Shown: positions 8,249-17,060, counted from the stretch's first letter. The stretch: 64,000 bases of DNA from UMGS1124 sp045541255 (GCA_045541255.1 JAZQIU010000006.1:151333-215332), one strand, 5' to 3'. Numbers and translations are program-made. The notes: generated by a model from the sequence alone, not told the origin.

Positions 8249-10804
8249 ATGGGACTAAATGGACTAAATGATGAAGAAGTAAAACAATCTAGAAAAAAGT
8301 ATGGCACTAATAATGTTAATAATACTAAAAAAAATAGTTTTTTATCTCTTTTGATAGAATCATTAGGTGATCCTATTATTAAAATTCTTTTAATTGCTCT
8401 TTCCGTTAAAATAGTATTTTTATTTCATGATGCTGATTGGTTTGAAACTTTAGGTATTCTTATAGCGATATTTTTAGCATCTTTTATATCTACTATAAGT
8501 GAATATGGTAGTGAGAAGGCATTTAAAAGATTACAGGATGAAAGTAGCAATATATTGGTAAAAGTTAAGAGAAATGGAAATTTAATAAAAATTAATATTA
8601 ATGAGATTGTAGTAAATGATATAGTTATTTTAGAAAGTGGAGATTTAGTTCCGGCGGATGCTATAGTTCTTAAGGGTGGAGTTTTGGTTGATGAATCTGC
8701 ATTGAATGGTGAAACTAAAGAGGTAGAAAAGAACTTAGGAAGTGAGATTTTAAAGGGAAGTATAATTTGTGATGGAGAATGTATTTTAAGAATAACGAGA
8801 GTAGGTAAAAATACTATATATGGAAATATAGAAGTTGAAGTTATGTCTAAAACTATTGATAGTCCTTTGAGAAGTAGATTACATACTTTAGCTAGTACAA
8901 TAAGTAAAATAGGTTATATAGGTAGTATATTAGTAGTAATAAGTTATTTGTTTTCAGTAATAGTTTTAAAAAATAATTTTGATTTATCTTTAATAATGGA
9001 TACTATAACTAATCCTAAATTAATGATAGATTATTTAATTTATTCGATGACTTTATGTGTAACTGTTATAATAGTTGCTGTTCCTGAAGGATTGCCTATG
9101 ATGGTTGCATTAGTATTATCTAGTAACGTTAAAAGAATGTTAAAAAGTAATGTGTTAGTTAGAAAAATGGTTGGAATAGAAACAGCAGGTAGTATAAATA
9201 TTTTATTTACTGATAAAACTGGTACTATAACTAATGGTAAGTTAAGTGTTATAGAACTTTTAAATTATAAGGGTGTAGTAGAAAATAATTTAAAGTATAA
9301 AAATATATTTTTAGAAAGTTTACTTTATAATAATCAAAGTAATTATAGTAATGGAGAAGTAATAGGTGGTAATACTACAGATCAAGCTATAATGAATTAT
9401 ATTAAAAGAGAAAAGAATGAAGATTATGAAAATGTGGTTTTATTTAATAGTAAAAATAAATATTCAGTAACTAAACTTGTAAATAAAAATATGTTTTATT
9501 TTAAGGGTGCTAATGAAGTTATTATTGAAAATTCTGATTATTATTTAGATGATTTAGGGTATAAACAGATATTAAGAGATAAAAATAAATTATATGATAT
9601 TGTTAAAGCTAAAACTAAAGAAGGTTTAAGAGTGATTAGCGTTGGATATAAAAATAATAATAGCAATCTTAGTGGGATATGTTTTATTGGTTTTGTTGTT
9701 ATAAAAGATGAAATTAGAGATAATGCAAGGGATGGAATAAAATTAGTTAATGATGCTCATATTCAAACTGTTATGATTACTGGAGATGATAAGTCTACTG
9801 CTACATCAATAGGTAGAGAAATAGGTTTAATTAATAGTATAAATGATATAATATTAACTCATGATGATTTGGAAAAGATGAATGATAATAGTATTGCAAA
9901 AATAATACCTAATTTGAGAATTGTTGCGCGTGCTTTACCAACTGATAAAAGTAGATTAGTTAAAATATGTCAAAGTATAGATCTAGTTGTTGGTATGACA
10001 GGAGATGGAGTTAATGATGCTCCTGCTTTAAAAATAGCTGATGTAGGGTTTGCAATGGGAAGTGGAACGGAAATTGCAAAAGAAAGTAGTGATATTGTTA
10101 TTTTAGATAATAATTTGATATCTATAGGTAATGCTGTACTTTATGGTCGTACAATTTTTAAGAATATTAGAAAGTTTGTTATATATCAATTAACTGTAAA
10201 TTGTTGTGCTTTAGTATTAAGTATAATTGGTCCAATAATAGGTATATCTACTCCTATAACAGTAATTCAAATGCTGTGGATAAATATGATAATGGATACT
10301 TTAGCTGGTTTGGCATTTAGTTATGAACCTCCATTAGATGAATATTTAAAAGAATTTCCTAAAAAACGCAATGAAACTATAATTAATAAATATATGTATG
10401 CGGAAATCATTTTAACTGGAGTATTTTCTTCTTTAGTTTGTCTGTTTTATCTTTCTAACAACTTTATAAAAAATATGTTTAGGGTAGATAGCAATAATAT
10501 TTATTTTATGACTGGTTTCTTTGCTCTATTTATATTTATGGGAATATTTAATGCTTTTAATGCAAGAACTACAAGGCTTAATTTATTAAGTAATTTAAAA
10601 AAGAATAAAGTATTTATTATTCTCTTTAGTTTAATAAGTATAGTTCAAATGTATTTAATATATTATGGTGGTAGTTTATTTAGAACATATGGTTTATCTA
10701 TTAAAGAGTTGTTAATTGTATTTGTTATGGCATTAACTGTTATACCTGTTGATTTATTTAGAAAAGTTTTATTTAAAAGAAAAGGTGTAATAGATTATAT
10801 TTAA
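8249..10804 (+). CDS. Calcium-transporting P-type ATPase
   Basis: An 852-residue P2-type ATPase. Visible features are the cation transporter N-terminal domain, TGES-like ALNGET, the ion-binding PEGL in membrane helix 4, the phosphorylation site DKTGT, MTGDGVNDAPALK in the hinge and membrane helix 6 (WINMIMDTLAGLAF) with Asn and Asp ligands. These residues are typical of Ca2+ pumps. ATG 8249 follows AGGAGG; an in-frame upstream ATG has no ribosome binding site. Ca2+ efflux is the likely role. Confidence 0.92.
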   Translation: MGLNGLNDEEVKQSRKKYGTNNVNNTKKNSFLSLLIESLGDPIIKILLIALSVKIVFLFHDADWFETLGILIAIFLASFISTISEYGSEKAFKRLQDESSNILVKVKRNGNLIKININEIVVNDIVILESGDLVPADAIVLKGGVLVDESALNGETKEVEKNLGSEILKGSIICDGECILRITRVGKNTIYGNIEVEVMSKTIDSPLRSRLHTLASTISKIGYIGSILVVISYLFSVIVLKNNFDLSLIMDTITNPKLMIDYLIYSMTLCVTVIIVAVPEGLPMMVALVLSSNVKRMLKSNVLVRKMVGIETAGSINILFTDKTGTITNGKLSVIELLNYKGVVENNLKYKNIFLESLLYNNQSNYSNGEVIGGNTTDQAIMNYIKREKNEDYENVVLFNSKNKYSVTKLVNKNMFYFKGANEVIIENSDYYLDDLGYKQILRDKNKLYDIVKAKTKEGLRVISVGYKNNNSNLSGICFIGFVVIKDEIRDNARDGIKLVNDAHIQTVMITGDDKSTATSIGREIGLINSINDIILTHDDLEKMNDNSIAKIIPNLRIVARALPTDKSRLVKICQSIDLVVGMTGDGVNDAPALKIADVGFAMGSGTEIAKESSDIVILDNNLISIGNAVLYGRTIFKNIRKFVIYQLTVNCCALVLSIIGPIIGISTPITVIQMLWINMIMDTLAGLAFSYEPPLDEYLKEFPKKRNETIINKYMYAEIILTGVFSSLVCLFYLSNNFIKNMFRVDSNNIYFMTGFFALFIFMGIFNAFNARTTRLNLLSNLKKNKVFIILFSLISIVQMYLIYYGGSLFRTYGLSIKELLIVFVMALTVIPVDLFRKVLFKRKGVIDYI

Positions 10805-11295
10805 ATTACATTATAACCATTAATAATAGTTCTAGTTTCTTTTATAGTTATAAATGCTTTATTATCTAATTTATGTAAAAGATTAGTAAGTTCTTCTAAT
10901 CTTTTTTTATCGGTTTCTATTAGTAGTACAGTTTGATTTTTATCTTTATTTAATATTGTAACTCCAAAGTCAGCATCTTTAATTTTTTTTGTTGTTTTAA
11001 TTTTATTAGATATTACTATTAATTCCATATTAGTTTTTATAAATTTATGAGTTATTAAAGTACCAAGTATTGTTCCGGTAGTATAACCTCCTGAATAACT
11101 AAGTACTATAAAAAAATTTAATTCTGTATTAAGTGCTTCTCTTGCTACTAAGAACCAAATAGTTATTTCAAAAAATGCTAATATAGCTACTATAACTGTT
11201 TTACCTCTTAATACAAATGTAGTTCTAACTGTACTTATACATACATCTAGAATTCGAGCAAAAAATATTTTCAAACAAGTAAATAGAAGAGTCAT
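10801..11295 (-). CDS. UPF0316/DUF2179-type membrane protein
   Basis: About 164 residues with N-terminal membrane segments (ARILDVCISTVRTTFVLRG and the following hydrophobic stretch) and a C-terminal soluble domain near the DUF2179 fold. The family is common in Bacillota and of unknown function. It converges on the ATPase gene with a 4-base overlap. ATG 11295 is preferred because GGTGAT lies upstream. Confidence 0.8.
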   Translation of the reverse strand: MTLLFTCLKIFFARILDVCISTVRTTFVLRGKTVIVAILAFFEITIWFLVAREALNTELNFFIVLSYSGGYTTGTILGTLITHKFIKTNMELIVISNKIKTTKKIKDADFGVTILNKDKNQTVLLIETDKKRLEELTNLLHKLDNKAFITIKETRTIINGYNVI

Positions 11296-11355
11296 AGAAA
11301 TCACCATTATTAGTATGAAGTTTATTTTTTTACTTATACTAATAGAGGTGATAAT

Positions 11356-11853
11356 ATGTATAATATTTTTAATATATTTTTATTTTATTCAATATTTGGT
11401 AATCTGTTTGAACGAATAATAATGAATTTTATTAATGAGTCATATATAAGTGGTTTTATGGGTACTTTATTTACACCTATATATGGAATAGCAGTATTGG
11501 TTATATTAAATATCCATAAAAGAATAAAAATAAAAAATAAATTTTTAAAAATATTTGTAGAGTTTTTTTTATATGTTTTAGTTTTAACTATATTAGAATT
11601 TATAGGTGGTATGTTAATAGAGAAGGTATTTAATAAAGTTTATTGGAATTATGATAAGTTTAAATATAATGTTGGAAAATATGTTAGTTTAGAAAGTTCT
11701 TTATTATGGGGAGTTTTATCTATAAGTGTATTGTATTTGATTCATCCTCTTTATAAAAAGTTAGAGCCACATATACCTAAATTTGTAACTATAGGATTTA
11801 GTTTGTTTTTTATAATAAATTTATTTTTTTCATTATTTGTTAAATTGGCCTAG
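11356..11853 (+). CDS. Putative ABC transporter permease-like membrane protein (CmpB family)
   Basis: A 165-residue polytopic protein resembling the 'putative ABC-transporter type IV' family found in Bacillota: FLFYSIFGNLFERI at the N-terminus and EFIGGMLIEKVFNKVYWNYD in the middle. About five membrane segments. The start has an AGAGGTG site. Transport function is not demonstrated for the family. Confidence 0.7.
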   Translation: MYNIFNIFLFYSIFGNLFERIIMNFINESYISGFMGTLFTPIYGIAVLVILNIHKRIKIKNKFLKIFVEFFLYVLVLTILEFIGGMLIEKVFNKVYWNYDKFKYNVGKYVSLESSLLWGVLSISVLYLIHPLYKKLEPHIPKFVTIGFSLFFIINLFFSLFVKLA

Positions 11854-11896
11854 TATAAAAAATTTAAATAACATAGTATAAGTTGGAGGGTAAATT

Positions 11897-12370
11897 ATGT
11901 TATTTGAATTCAAAAACAATAATAATGATTTTTATGATATGAATTTAGATTATTTTAATTTAAATAAGTATGATATAAAGAATAATGAATTTAAGAATTA
12001 TAATAATATGAATAAAAGTGATAATTTAGATTTAGAGAATGGTTTTTATTTAGGCAATATATTTAGTGATTTGTATAAACCGTATAAAAATTTTAAACCT
12101 AAAAAAATTAATGCTTATAGTGAACAACAAAAAATGTTATTACGTATTCAAGAATTAGATTTTATTATAAATGATTTAAATTTATATTTAGATGTATATC
12201 CTAATGATATGAAATGTTATGAAATTTTCAAAAAATATTGTTTAGAACTTGAAAGTTTAAAAAAGAAATATGAAGAAAAATATCAAGTTTTAGAACTTAT
12301 TAATGATACTAAAGGAAAGTATACATGGATAGAAGAACCATGGCCTTGGGATGGAGGTAAATATGTTTAA
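11897..12370 (+). CDS. cotJB: Spore coat protein CotJB with CotJA-like N-terminus
   Basis: Residues about 75-157 match CotJB (IQELDFIINDLNLYLDVYPND through the C-terminal WIEEPWPWDGGKYV), a component of the inner spore coat. The extra N-terminal part contains GNIFSDLYKPY, which resembles the core of CotJA, so this may be a CotJA-CotJB fusion; that reading is inference. The gene overlaps cotJC by 8 bases, as expected for the cotJ operon, and starts with a GGAGGG site. It indicates a sporulating host. Confidence 0.88.
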   Translation: MLFEFKNNNNDFYDMNLDYFNLNKYDIKNNEFKNYNNMNKSDNLDLENGFYLGNIFSDLYKPYKNFKPKKINAYSEQQKMLLRIQELDFIINDLNLYLDVYPNDMKCYEIFKKYCLELESLKKKYEEKYQVLELINDTKGKYTWIEEPWPWDGGKYV

Positions 12371-12569
12371 GTATGATAAAAAACTTCCTTATCCAGTAGA
12401 TATAAAGAAAAAAGATTTAAAGATGGCAAAATATATCATAACTCAATTTGGTGGTTCTAATGGGGAGATTGCTGCAGCGTTAAGATATTATTCACAAAAG
12501 TTTAGTATGCCTACTGAAGAGGGTAAAGCATTATTAAATGATATTGCTACTGAAGAACTACTACAATAA
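12363..12569 (+). CDS. cotJC: CotJC N-terminal fragment, interrupted by the prophage
   Basis: Codons 1-65 are genuine CotJC, a manganese-catalase-family spore coat protein (MFKYDKKLPYPV, FGGSNGEIAAALRYYSQ, LLNDIATEE). The frame then runs three codons into phage DNA and stops. The remaining 120 residues lie at 42536-42901 in the same orientation. Joining the two across the shared GAA gives a 185-residue protein of normal length with an intact TEELGHSEM metal motif. The start is ATG 12363 after GGAGGT. As it stands the cell cannot make full-length CotJC unless the prophage leaves. Confidence 0.95.
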   Translation: MFKYDKKLPYPVDIKKKDLKMAKYIITQFGGSNGEIAAALRYYSQKFSMPTEEGKALLNDIATEELLQ

Positions 12570-12580
12570 GCATATCAGTT
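12531..12580. other. attL, left prophage-chromosome junction
   Basis: The host half is cotJC up to GAAGAA; the phage half begins with CTACTACAAT. GAA at 12555-12557 is shared with attR (42536-42538), so strand exchange falls within it. The phage half carries TACAAT at 12562-12567 and CAGTT at 12576-12580, which mirror ATTGTA and AACTG at equal distances in the attR phage arm. Confidence 0.88.
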
Positions 12581-12614
12581 ATAAAAGCAATAAATAAAAT
12601 AAGGAAAAAAGAGC

Positions 12615-12643
12615 AAAAAAAAAGGACTAGCCGAAGCTAGTTC
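12615..12643 (-). terminator. Terminator of the phage late operon
   Basis: On the minus strand a stem GAACTAGC-TTCG-GCTAGTCC is followed by nine T residues, just after the endolysin gene. The UUCG loop is characteristic of strong intrinsic terminators. Confidence 0.9.
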
Positions 12644-12655
12644 TTTTAAATTTTA

Positions 12656-13516
12656 CTAATATAATTTAATATTGTCCCAACGAGTAGTACCATTTTTAAA
12701 GTTAAGATTAACTTGTCTTTGAACTTCTGCATAATTAGATCCTAACGCTTTTTTACGAGCGTCGCCATTACCGAAATCTCCTCTAATAGTTTTCTTAACT
12801 AAAGTTAAAATATCTACTGTAGGTTGTGGTTTAGGTGTTGCTGCTGGCTTAGAATTATTAGAACTTAACATTTCATTAACTCTAGCTTGAACTTCACTAT
12901 ATCTGCTACCTAACGCTTTTTTACGGTCTTCTCCGTTACCATATTTACCAGCTATAACTTCCTTAGCTAATTCGTCAACAGATTTATTAGCTATATCATT
13001 ATTAGTAGTTGGTGTATTGTTTATAATTCCTATAACAGGATTTACAATACAACCTCTATAAGTATAGCCACTACCAGCACCCCAGTTACCATTACCTTTA
13101 TTACGTGTAGCAGTCCAGAAAGCCGTACTTCCGTAACCACTCTCAGCAGTTTTAACTTGAGTATCGCTATTTTTCTTAGTACAGATAGCAACGTGTCCTG
13201 CACCGTCATTACCAGATAAAGTAGCGCCTTTTTGCCATACCATAATACCACCGACAACTGGCTCTTTTACAACTGATAATCCTAACGCGATAGCTCTTTC
13301 TATAAAGTTCTCAGCGTTACAATTTAACCAGTATTTTTCATACCCTAAATTGCACTCCTCATTAAATGCACCGCAAGCATAACCTACACAGTTAGCTAAA
13401 ACATTACAATTAGCGTCTGTTGGCTTTCCTTGAATACATGTAGAGTAACCACCGTTAGCTTTACGAATAAAATATTTATTACCAGCTCCTGGCTTAGTTG
13501 TTCTTATATTCGTCAT
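12656..13516 (-). CDS. Endolysin: CHAP domain plus two CW_7 cell-wall-binding repeats
   Basis: Peptidoglycan hydrolase that lyses the host at the end of the phage cycle. The N-terminal CHAP domain has the catalytic Cys in NCVGYACGAF and His in GAGHVAICT. Two C-terminal CW_7 repeats follow (GKYGNGEDRKKALGSRYSEV and GDFGNGDARKKALGSNYAEV), which bind cell wall. ATG 13516 has a GGAAGGAG site. It is the last gene of the leftward late operon and overlaps the small upstream gene by 23 bases. Confidence 0.93.
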   Translation of the reverse strand: MTNIRTTKPGAGNKYFIRKANGGYSTCIQGKPTDANCNVLANCVGYACGAFNEECNLGYEKYWLNCNAENFIERAIALGLSVVKEPVVGGIMVWQKGATLSGNDGAGHVAICTKKNSDTQVKTAESGYGSTAFWTATRNKGNGNWGAGSGYTYRGCIVNPVIGIINNTPTTNNDIANKSVDELAKEVIAGKYGNGEDRKKALGSRYSEVQARVNEMLSSNNSKPAATPKPQPTVDILTLVKKTIRGDFGNGDARKKALGSNYAEVQRQVNLNFKNGTTRWDNIKLY

Positions 13517-13709
13517 CAATTTCAGCTCCTTCCCCTAAAAGTTCATTGACAGTATCTGTGTTGAAATTTGTTTGTACTCCGTATGGCTCAGCGTCTTCGC
13601 CAGCGCCCATACCTTCGACGTCTTGAATATAATTATTTTTATATTCTTCGACTAATTCTTTGTTGTACTCAACTTCAATTATTTGTTCTTGAGTGTTTTT
13701 TTCTTCCAT
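13494..13709 (-). CDS. Small acidic phage protein of the lysis cassette
   Basis: A 71-residue acidic protein without a recognised family, between holin and endolysin genes. It has a good GGAGG site upstream and overlaps both neighbours closely. A lysis accessory role is only suggested by position. Confidence 0.6.
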   Translation of the reverse strand: MEEKNTQEQIIEVEYNKELVEEYKNNYIQDVEGMGAGEDAEPYGVQTNFNTDTVNELLGEGAEIDDEYKNN

Positions 13710-13710
13710 G

Positions 13711-14094
13711 TTAGTTTTCCTCCTTATCTTTATCTATATCTAACTCTGAGTCGACAGAGTTGATACCTAAAATATCTTTTATTTTTGAATAACAGTCTAA
13801 AGCATATTTTCTATACGCCGTTAAAGTTATTCCTACAATTTCTAAAAATGTTATTATGTCATTAGGAACAGTAATCTCGATTCTTGCTAAAATGATAGGT
13901 AATACTTCTAAGCAGAAGCAATATGTTATAAAACATAAACAAAAAAGAAACGCTTTTAACGTTCCTTTTCCTATCTTTTTCCACTCGAATTTAGTAGCTT
14001 GACTACCTAATACCGCACCTAATACGGTATTAGTTAAATAAAGTGCTCCTAGCACCGCTAATAACATTAGAATAGTTAATAAATTATTTTCCAA
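13711..14094 (-). CDS. Phage holin
   Basis: A 127-residue membrane protein with about three hydrophobic segments and a charged C-terminal tail, of the toxin-secretion/phage-lysis holin family (GTLKAFLFCLCFITYCFCLEV and the conserved YRKYALDCYSKIKDILG region). It permeabilises the membrane to let the endolysin out. Position directly before the endolysin supports the call. Confidence 0.85.
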   Translation of the reverse strand: MENNLLTILMLLAVLGALYLTNTVLGAVLGSQATKFEWKKIGKGTLKAFLFCLCFITYCFCLEVLPIILARIEITVPNDIITFLEIVGITLTAYRKYALDCYSKIKDILGINSVDSELDIDKDKEEN

Positions 14095-14104
14095 TTTAAA
14101 CTCC

Positions 14105-14413
14105 TCACTTTCTGTGTAATTCTTCTAAATTGTCTATTCTATGGTGCGCTGATTTAGTAGACGATTCTACCGCAGATAATCTCTCGCCTAGTTGGTGTAT
14201 TGTTTTATTAAAGTCTTTATTATCTAAACGTATCTCGTCAATATTTTTACTAATCATATCTAATTTTGTGTCTAGCTTAGTAGACATAGCCACGTCCTCT
14301 TTAGTCTCTTGTTTAACGTTTTTTCTACTATTCATTAAATAAGTAGCATAACCTATAATACCGCCTAGAATAGTAAAAACTAAACCTATTGAAATCATAG
14401 TCGAACTTTCCAT
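14105..14413 (-). CDS. XhlA-like membrane-anchored coiled-coil lysis protein
   Basis: 102 residues: one N-terminal membrane helix followed by a Lys/Glu-rich helical region (IDEIRLDNKDFNKTIHQLGE), the layout of XhlA/BhlA-type lysis proteins next to holins. The sequence match is weak, so the call rests on architecture and position. Confidence 0.6.
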   Translation of the reverse strand: MESSTMISIGLVFTILGGIIGYATYLMNSRKNVKQETKEDVAMSTKLDTKLDMISKNIDEIRLDNKDFNKTIHQLGERLSAVESSTKSAHHRIDNLEELHRK

Positions 14414-14946
14414 TATTCGTTATTTTCTTTACTTTCTTCTGGATTAGTAGGGAAATCTACTTCAAATGGAAAATTCTTTTGTTTAGTAATATCTCTTAAT
14501 TGTTGTCTATATCTAGACCAATTACCATTTAAAACGTTTCCAAGTGAGCTAAATAAATCTTTTATTACCGATAACATAGTTACGGCGTTAATTTCTTCTG
14601 GTACGGCTATACCTAATCTATCAATAAGGACATGTTTATCACTTTCAGCAAGTAATTTGTCTCTTATTGCTCTTATTTCTGCTGCTTTTTCTGCGATAAA
14701 ATTGTTTTTAGCTAATTGTAGCCATGTATCAATATTATCGTTTAAATAAGCTTCTAAATCGTCTCTGTTGATAATCTGCATTTTATATACGTAATAAGAA
14801 TATAAAGTATATTCTGTACCGTCTTCTTCTGTTCTAGTAACTTCTTCTATGTCGTCAAAAAAAGCAACCTCAATTAGGTTGCCTTTTAATTCTCCAATTC
14901 TAAAGTTACCAGGTCTTATTGTGCTTTCTACCTTTTTTACTTTCAT
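14413..14946 (-). CDS. Tail fibre assembly-like phage protein
   Basis: 177 residues. The central segment (AEIRAIRDKLLAESDKHVLIDRLG) resembles the p31-like tail assembly motif that follows tail-fibre genes in many phages. It overlaps the reverse transcriptase gene by 41 bases and starts after AAGGAGG. I considered whether it could be an Avd protein for the retroelement, but its length and motif fit tail assembly better. Confidence 0.55.
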   Translation of the reverse strand: MKVKKVESTIRPGNFRIGELKGNLIEVAFFDDIEEVTRTEEDGTEYTLYSYYVYKMQIINRDDLEAYLNDNIDTWLQLAKNNFIAEKAAEIRAIRDKLLAESDKHVLIDRLGIAVPEEINAVTMLSVIKDLFSSLGNVLNGNWSRYRQQLRDITKQKNFPFEVDFPTNPEESKENNE

Positions 14947-15970
14947 TTCTTATAACCTCCTTACACAATTTGTAATTAACATACGGTTTTATGTATTTTT
15001 GTTGATAATTAAATGAATTACAATGTTTTAACCAACCGCTGTAACTAAGCATGGCTGCTGCGTCGTGATAGGTTATATGATCTTTCTTAGCCATTTTCTT
15101 AGCACGCCTTTTAATTCTTAAGAAATTGCTTCTTCTAAGAGTAGTATACCCACGATAGAAACGATAACCTAAGAAATCAATAGGCCTAGACTCTGTTTTG
15201 AAAAGTTGCCAGTTTTCTTTAATACGTAACTTTTCTTTACTTAAGAAGTTGTCGATTTCTATTTTGATTTTTCTTAATTCTTTTTTGTTGTTCGAGAATA
15301 ATACCATGTCGTCCATGTATCTTATATAATGTTTAACTTTTAATTGTTCTTTTATAAAATGATCTAGATCCTGTAAATAAAAATTCGCAAACCATTGACT
15401 CGTAAAATTGCCTATAGGTAGACCTTCCTGGCTACTGTCAATAATTAGATCAATAAGAAATAAAGTGTCTTTATCTTTTATAATCTTACGAAATTTATTT
15501 TTTAGAATCTCTTTGTCAATACTAGGGTAAAATTTCTTAATATCTATTTTTAAACAATATTTAGTATATTTTCTATCAGCTACTAATATCTTTTTTAAAT
15601 GTCTCATGCCACGCATAATACCTCTATTTTTGATACTAGCGCAAGAAAACTCATACATGCCACGCATAATAAGCGGCTCTATCTGCAGCATTAAAGCCCA
15701 GTGAATAACCTGGTCTGGGTAAAAGCGCGGCTTAAAGATAATTCTTTCTTTTTTATTAGCACCGTCTCTTATTTTCATTTCAACGTATGGACTAGGTCTA
15801 TACGTTTTATCTTTTAATGCTTTTTGGATTTGTAAAGCGTAGTATGTAGGAGAGTCGAGTATTTTCTCAACTGTCTTTCTAGATCCTTTACCTTTAGCAG
15901 CTTTATAAATAGCAGATTCAATATTGTTTAAATTTGTGATATTTTCATAAATGTTACCTTTTCTTTTCAT
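14906..15970 (-). CDS. Reverse transcriptase of a diversity-generating retroelement
   Basis: 354 residues with the full RT core: KIDIKKFYPSI (about 141-151), the DGR-typical GLPIGNFTSQWFANFYLQ (about 183-199) and the catalytic YMDD (about 218-221) within YIRYMDDMVLF. The IGNxTSQ form separates DGR enzymes from group II intron and retron RTs. It copies the template RNA with errors at adenines and drives replacement of the adhesin variable region. It lies 142 bp downstream of the template and overlaps the next tail gene, so it is probably co-transcribed with late genes. Confidence 0.93.
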   Translation of the reverse strand: MKRKGNIYENITNLNNIESAIYKAAKGKGSRKTVEKILDSPTYYALQIQKALKDKTYRPSPYVEMKIRDGANKKERIIFKPRFYPDQVIHWALMLQIEPLIMRGMYEFSCASIKNRGIMRGMRHLKKILVADRKYTKYCLKIDIKKFYPSIDKEILKNKFRKIIKDKDTLFLIDLIIDSSQEGLPIGNFTSQWFANFYLQDLDHFIKEQLKVKHYIRYMDDMVLFSNNKKELRKIKIEIDNFLSKEKLRIKENWQLFKTESRPIDFLGYRFYRGYTTLRRSNFLRIKRRAKKMAKKDHITYHDAAAMLSYSGWLKHCNSFNYQQKYIKPYVNYKLCKEVIRNESKKGRKHNKTW

Positions 15971-16112
15971 AATTCCTGGTCCTTTTAAAATTCTTATATT
16001 TGCCTGCAGGTCTTTCGAGAAATTTCATAATGAAGATAAACCTACTAAACCCACCCAGAACGACTAATTTTTAGCAAGCGCTATGGAAAATGATGTGTAA
16101 GGATTTAATGAT

Positions 16113-16214
16113 AAGTAGTCGAGCTCCGTTGTTCTCCCACGTATTCGAAGACGCGTTGTTAGCATTAAGACACCACAAGCCACAATAACTAGAGTCTACC
16201 CAACAACCGCCGAC
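16113..16214 (-). repeat. DGR template repeat (TR), cassette 1
   Basis: This 102-bp segment matches the adhesin variable region (17304-17405) at 95 of 102 positions. In coding sense the seven differences are GTA to GTG, AAT to CTT, AAC to GTC, AAC to AGC and CTA to CTT; every altered base is an adenine here (7 of 21 adenines, 0 of 81 other bases). That one-sided pattern marks this copy as template. It sits 142 bp upstream of the RT start, like the template and spacer in Bordetella phage BPP-1. Confidence 0.9.
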
Positions 16215-16269
16215 ACGAGCTAATCGCTTAAGATAACGAAACACACACACCAAGTCCCTATTTTAATAT

Positions 16270-16371
16270 AAGTGGTCGAGCTCCGTAGTTGCCGTTATAA
16301 TTCGAAGACGTATCATTCAGCGTATAACACCACAAGCCACAATTAGTACCATTGAGCCAACGACCGCCGAC
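16270..16371 (-). repeat. Variable-region-like cassette 2
   Basis: A 102-bp copy of the lectin variable region, 34 open codons with no indel relative to the template. Framework codons GTC-GGC-GGT, GGC-TTG-TGG, TCT-TCG and GGA-GCT-CGA are kept; the codons between differ freely. Upstream is the unit motif TTGGTGTGT. No start codon or full gene surrounds it. Confidence 0.85.
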
Positions 16372-16423
16372 AAGTACAAATCGTGAAAACTACGAGCACA
16401 CACACCAAATCCCATTTTAATAT

Positions 16424-16525
16424 AAGTGGTCGAGCTCCGATCGTAGCGTTGTAATTCGAAGACGCTTCGTTAAGGTTCCAATACCACAAGCCACACATAA
16501 GGGCGTCAGCCCAATTACCGCCGAC
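16424..16525 (-). repeat. Variable-region-like cassette 3
   Basis: Same 34-codon length and framework codons as cassette 2, with different residues at the variable positions (GGNWADALMCGLWYWN at its start). The frame is open throughout, while the spacer upstream, between TTGGTGTGT and the cassette, is 37 bases and does not keep the frame. Confidence 0.85.
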
Positions 16526-16585
16526 AAGAGTATAAAAGAATAACTACACGACCAGAGGCCACACACCAAATCCCAATTTTAAAAT

Positions 16586-16687
16586 AAGTAGTCGAGCTCC
16601 GACGTTGATATTCGATAACGAAGACGCGTCATTAAAGTTCCAATACCACAAGCCAGCTTGAGAGGTATTGTTCCATCTACCGCCGAC
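16586..16687 (-). repeat. Variable-region-like cassette 4
   Basis: A 34-codon cassette beginning GGRWNNTSQAGLWYWNFN. It is rich in Asn codons at variable positions and so looks most like a classical template. Open throughout; an in-frame stop lies upstream in its spacer. Confidence 0.85.
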
Positions 16688-16745
16688 AAGAGCGAATAAA
16701 GACTAAACGTTCGAAGCGCACACATCAAATCCCTAATTTTGATAT

Positions 16746-16847
16746 AAGCGGTCGAGCTCCGACGTTGTTCCAAGATTCCGAAGACGCGTTTTCAATAGTA
16801 AGAGCCCACAAGCCACTACAACTGACGTCCCAGAAGCTACCGCCGAC
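16746..16847 (-). repeat. Variable-region-like cassette 5
   Basis: A 34-codon cassette beginning GGSFWDVSCSGLWALTIE. The normally invariant Trp at codon 5 is replaced by Phe. Here the spacer happens to stay in frame with the upstream unit motif. Confidence 0.85.
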
Positions 16848-16902
16848 AAAAAGCAGTAACAGAAATACGGAGCCATACACACCAAATCCCAAATTTTAAT
16901 AT

Positions 16903-17004
16903 AAGTAGTCGAGCTCCGACGCCTGTACCATTAGCCGAAGAAAGCTCTTCAAAGTGCCAACACCACAAGCCACAACGAAGCGCATTATTCCAATTGCCGC
17001 CGAC
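16903..17004 (-). repeat. Variable-region-like cassette 6
   Basis: A 34-codon cassette beginning GGNWNNALRCGLWCWHFE, open throughout, with framework codons intact. Confidence 0.85.
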
Positions 17005-17060
17005 AAGAGCGAACGCTGAGAGTTAGCACGAACTATACACACCAAATCCCATTTTAATAT

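Noticed and set aside
14413..14946. The gene downstream of the RT as the DGR accessory protein Avd
   Set aside because: It is longer than typical Avd, lies on the wrong side of the RT and carries a tail-assembly motif.
14906..15970. The reverse transcriptase as a group II intron, retron or Abi protein
   Set aside because: There is no maturase or intron structure and no msr/msd. The IGNxTSQ motif plus the TR/VR pair with adenine bias identify a DGR.
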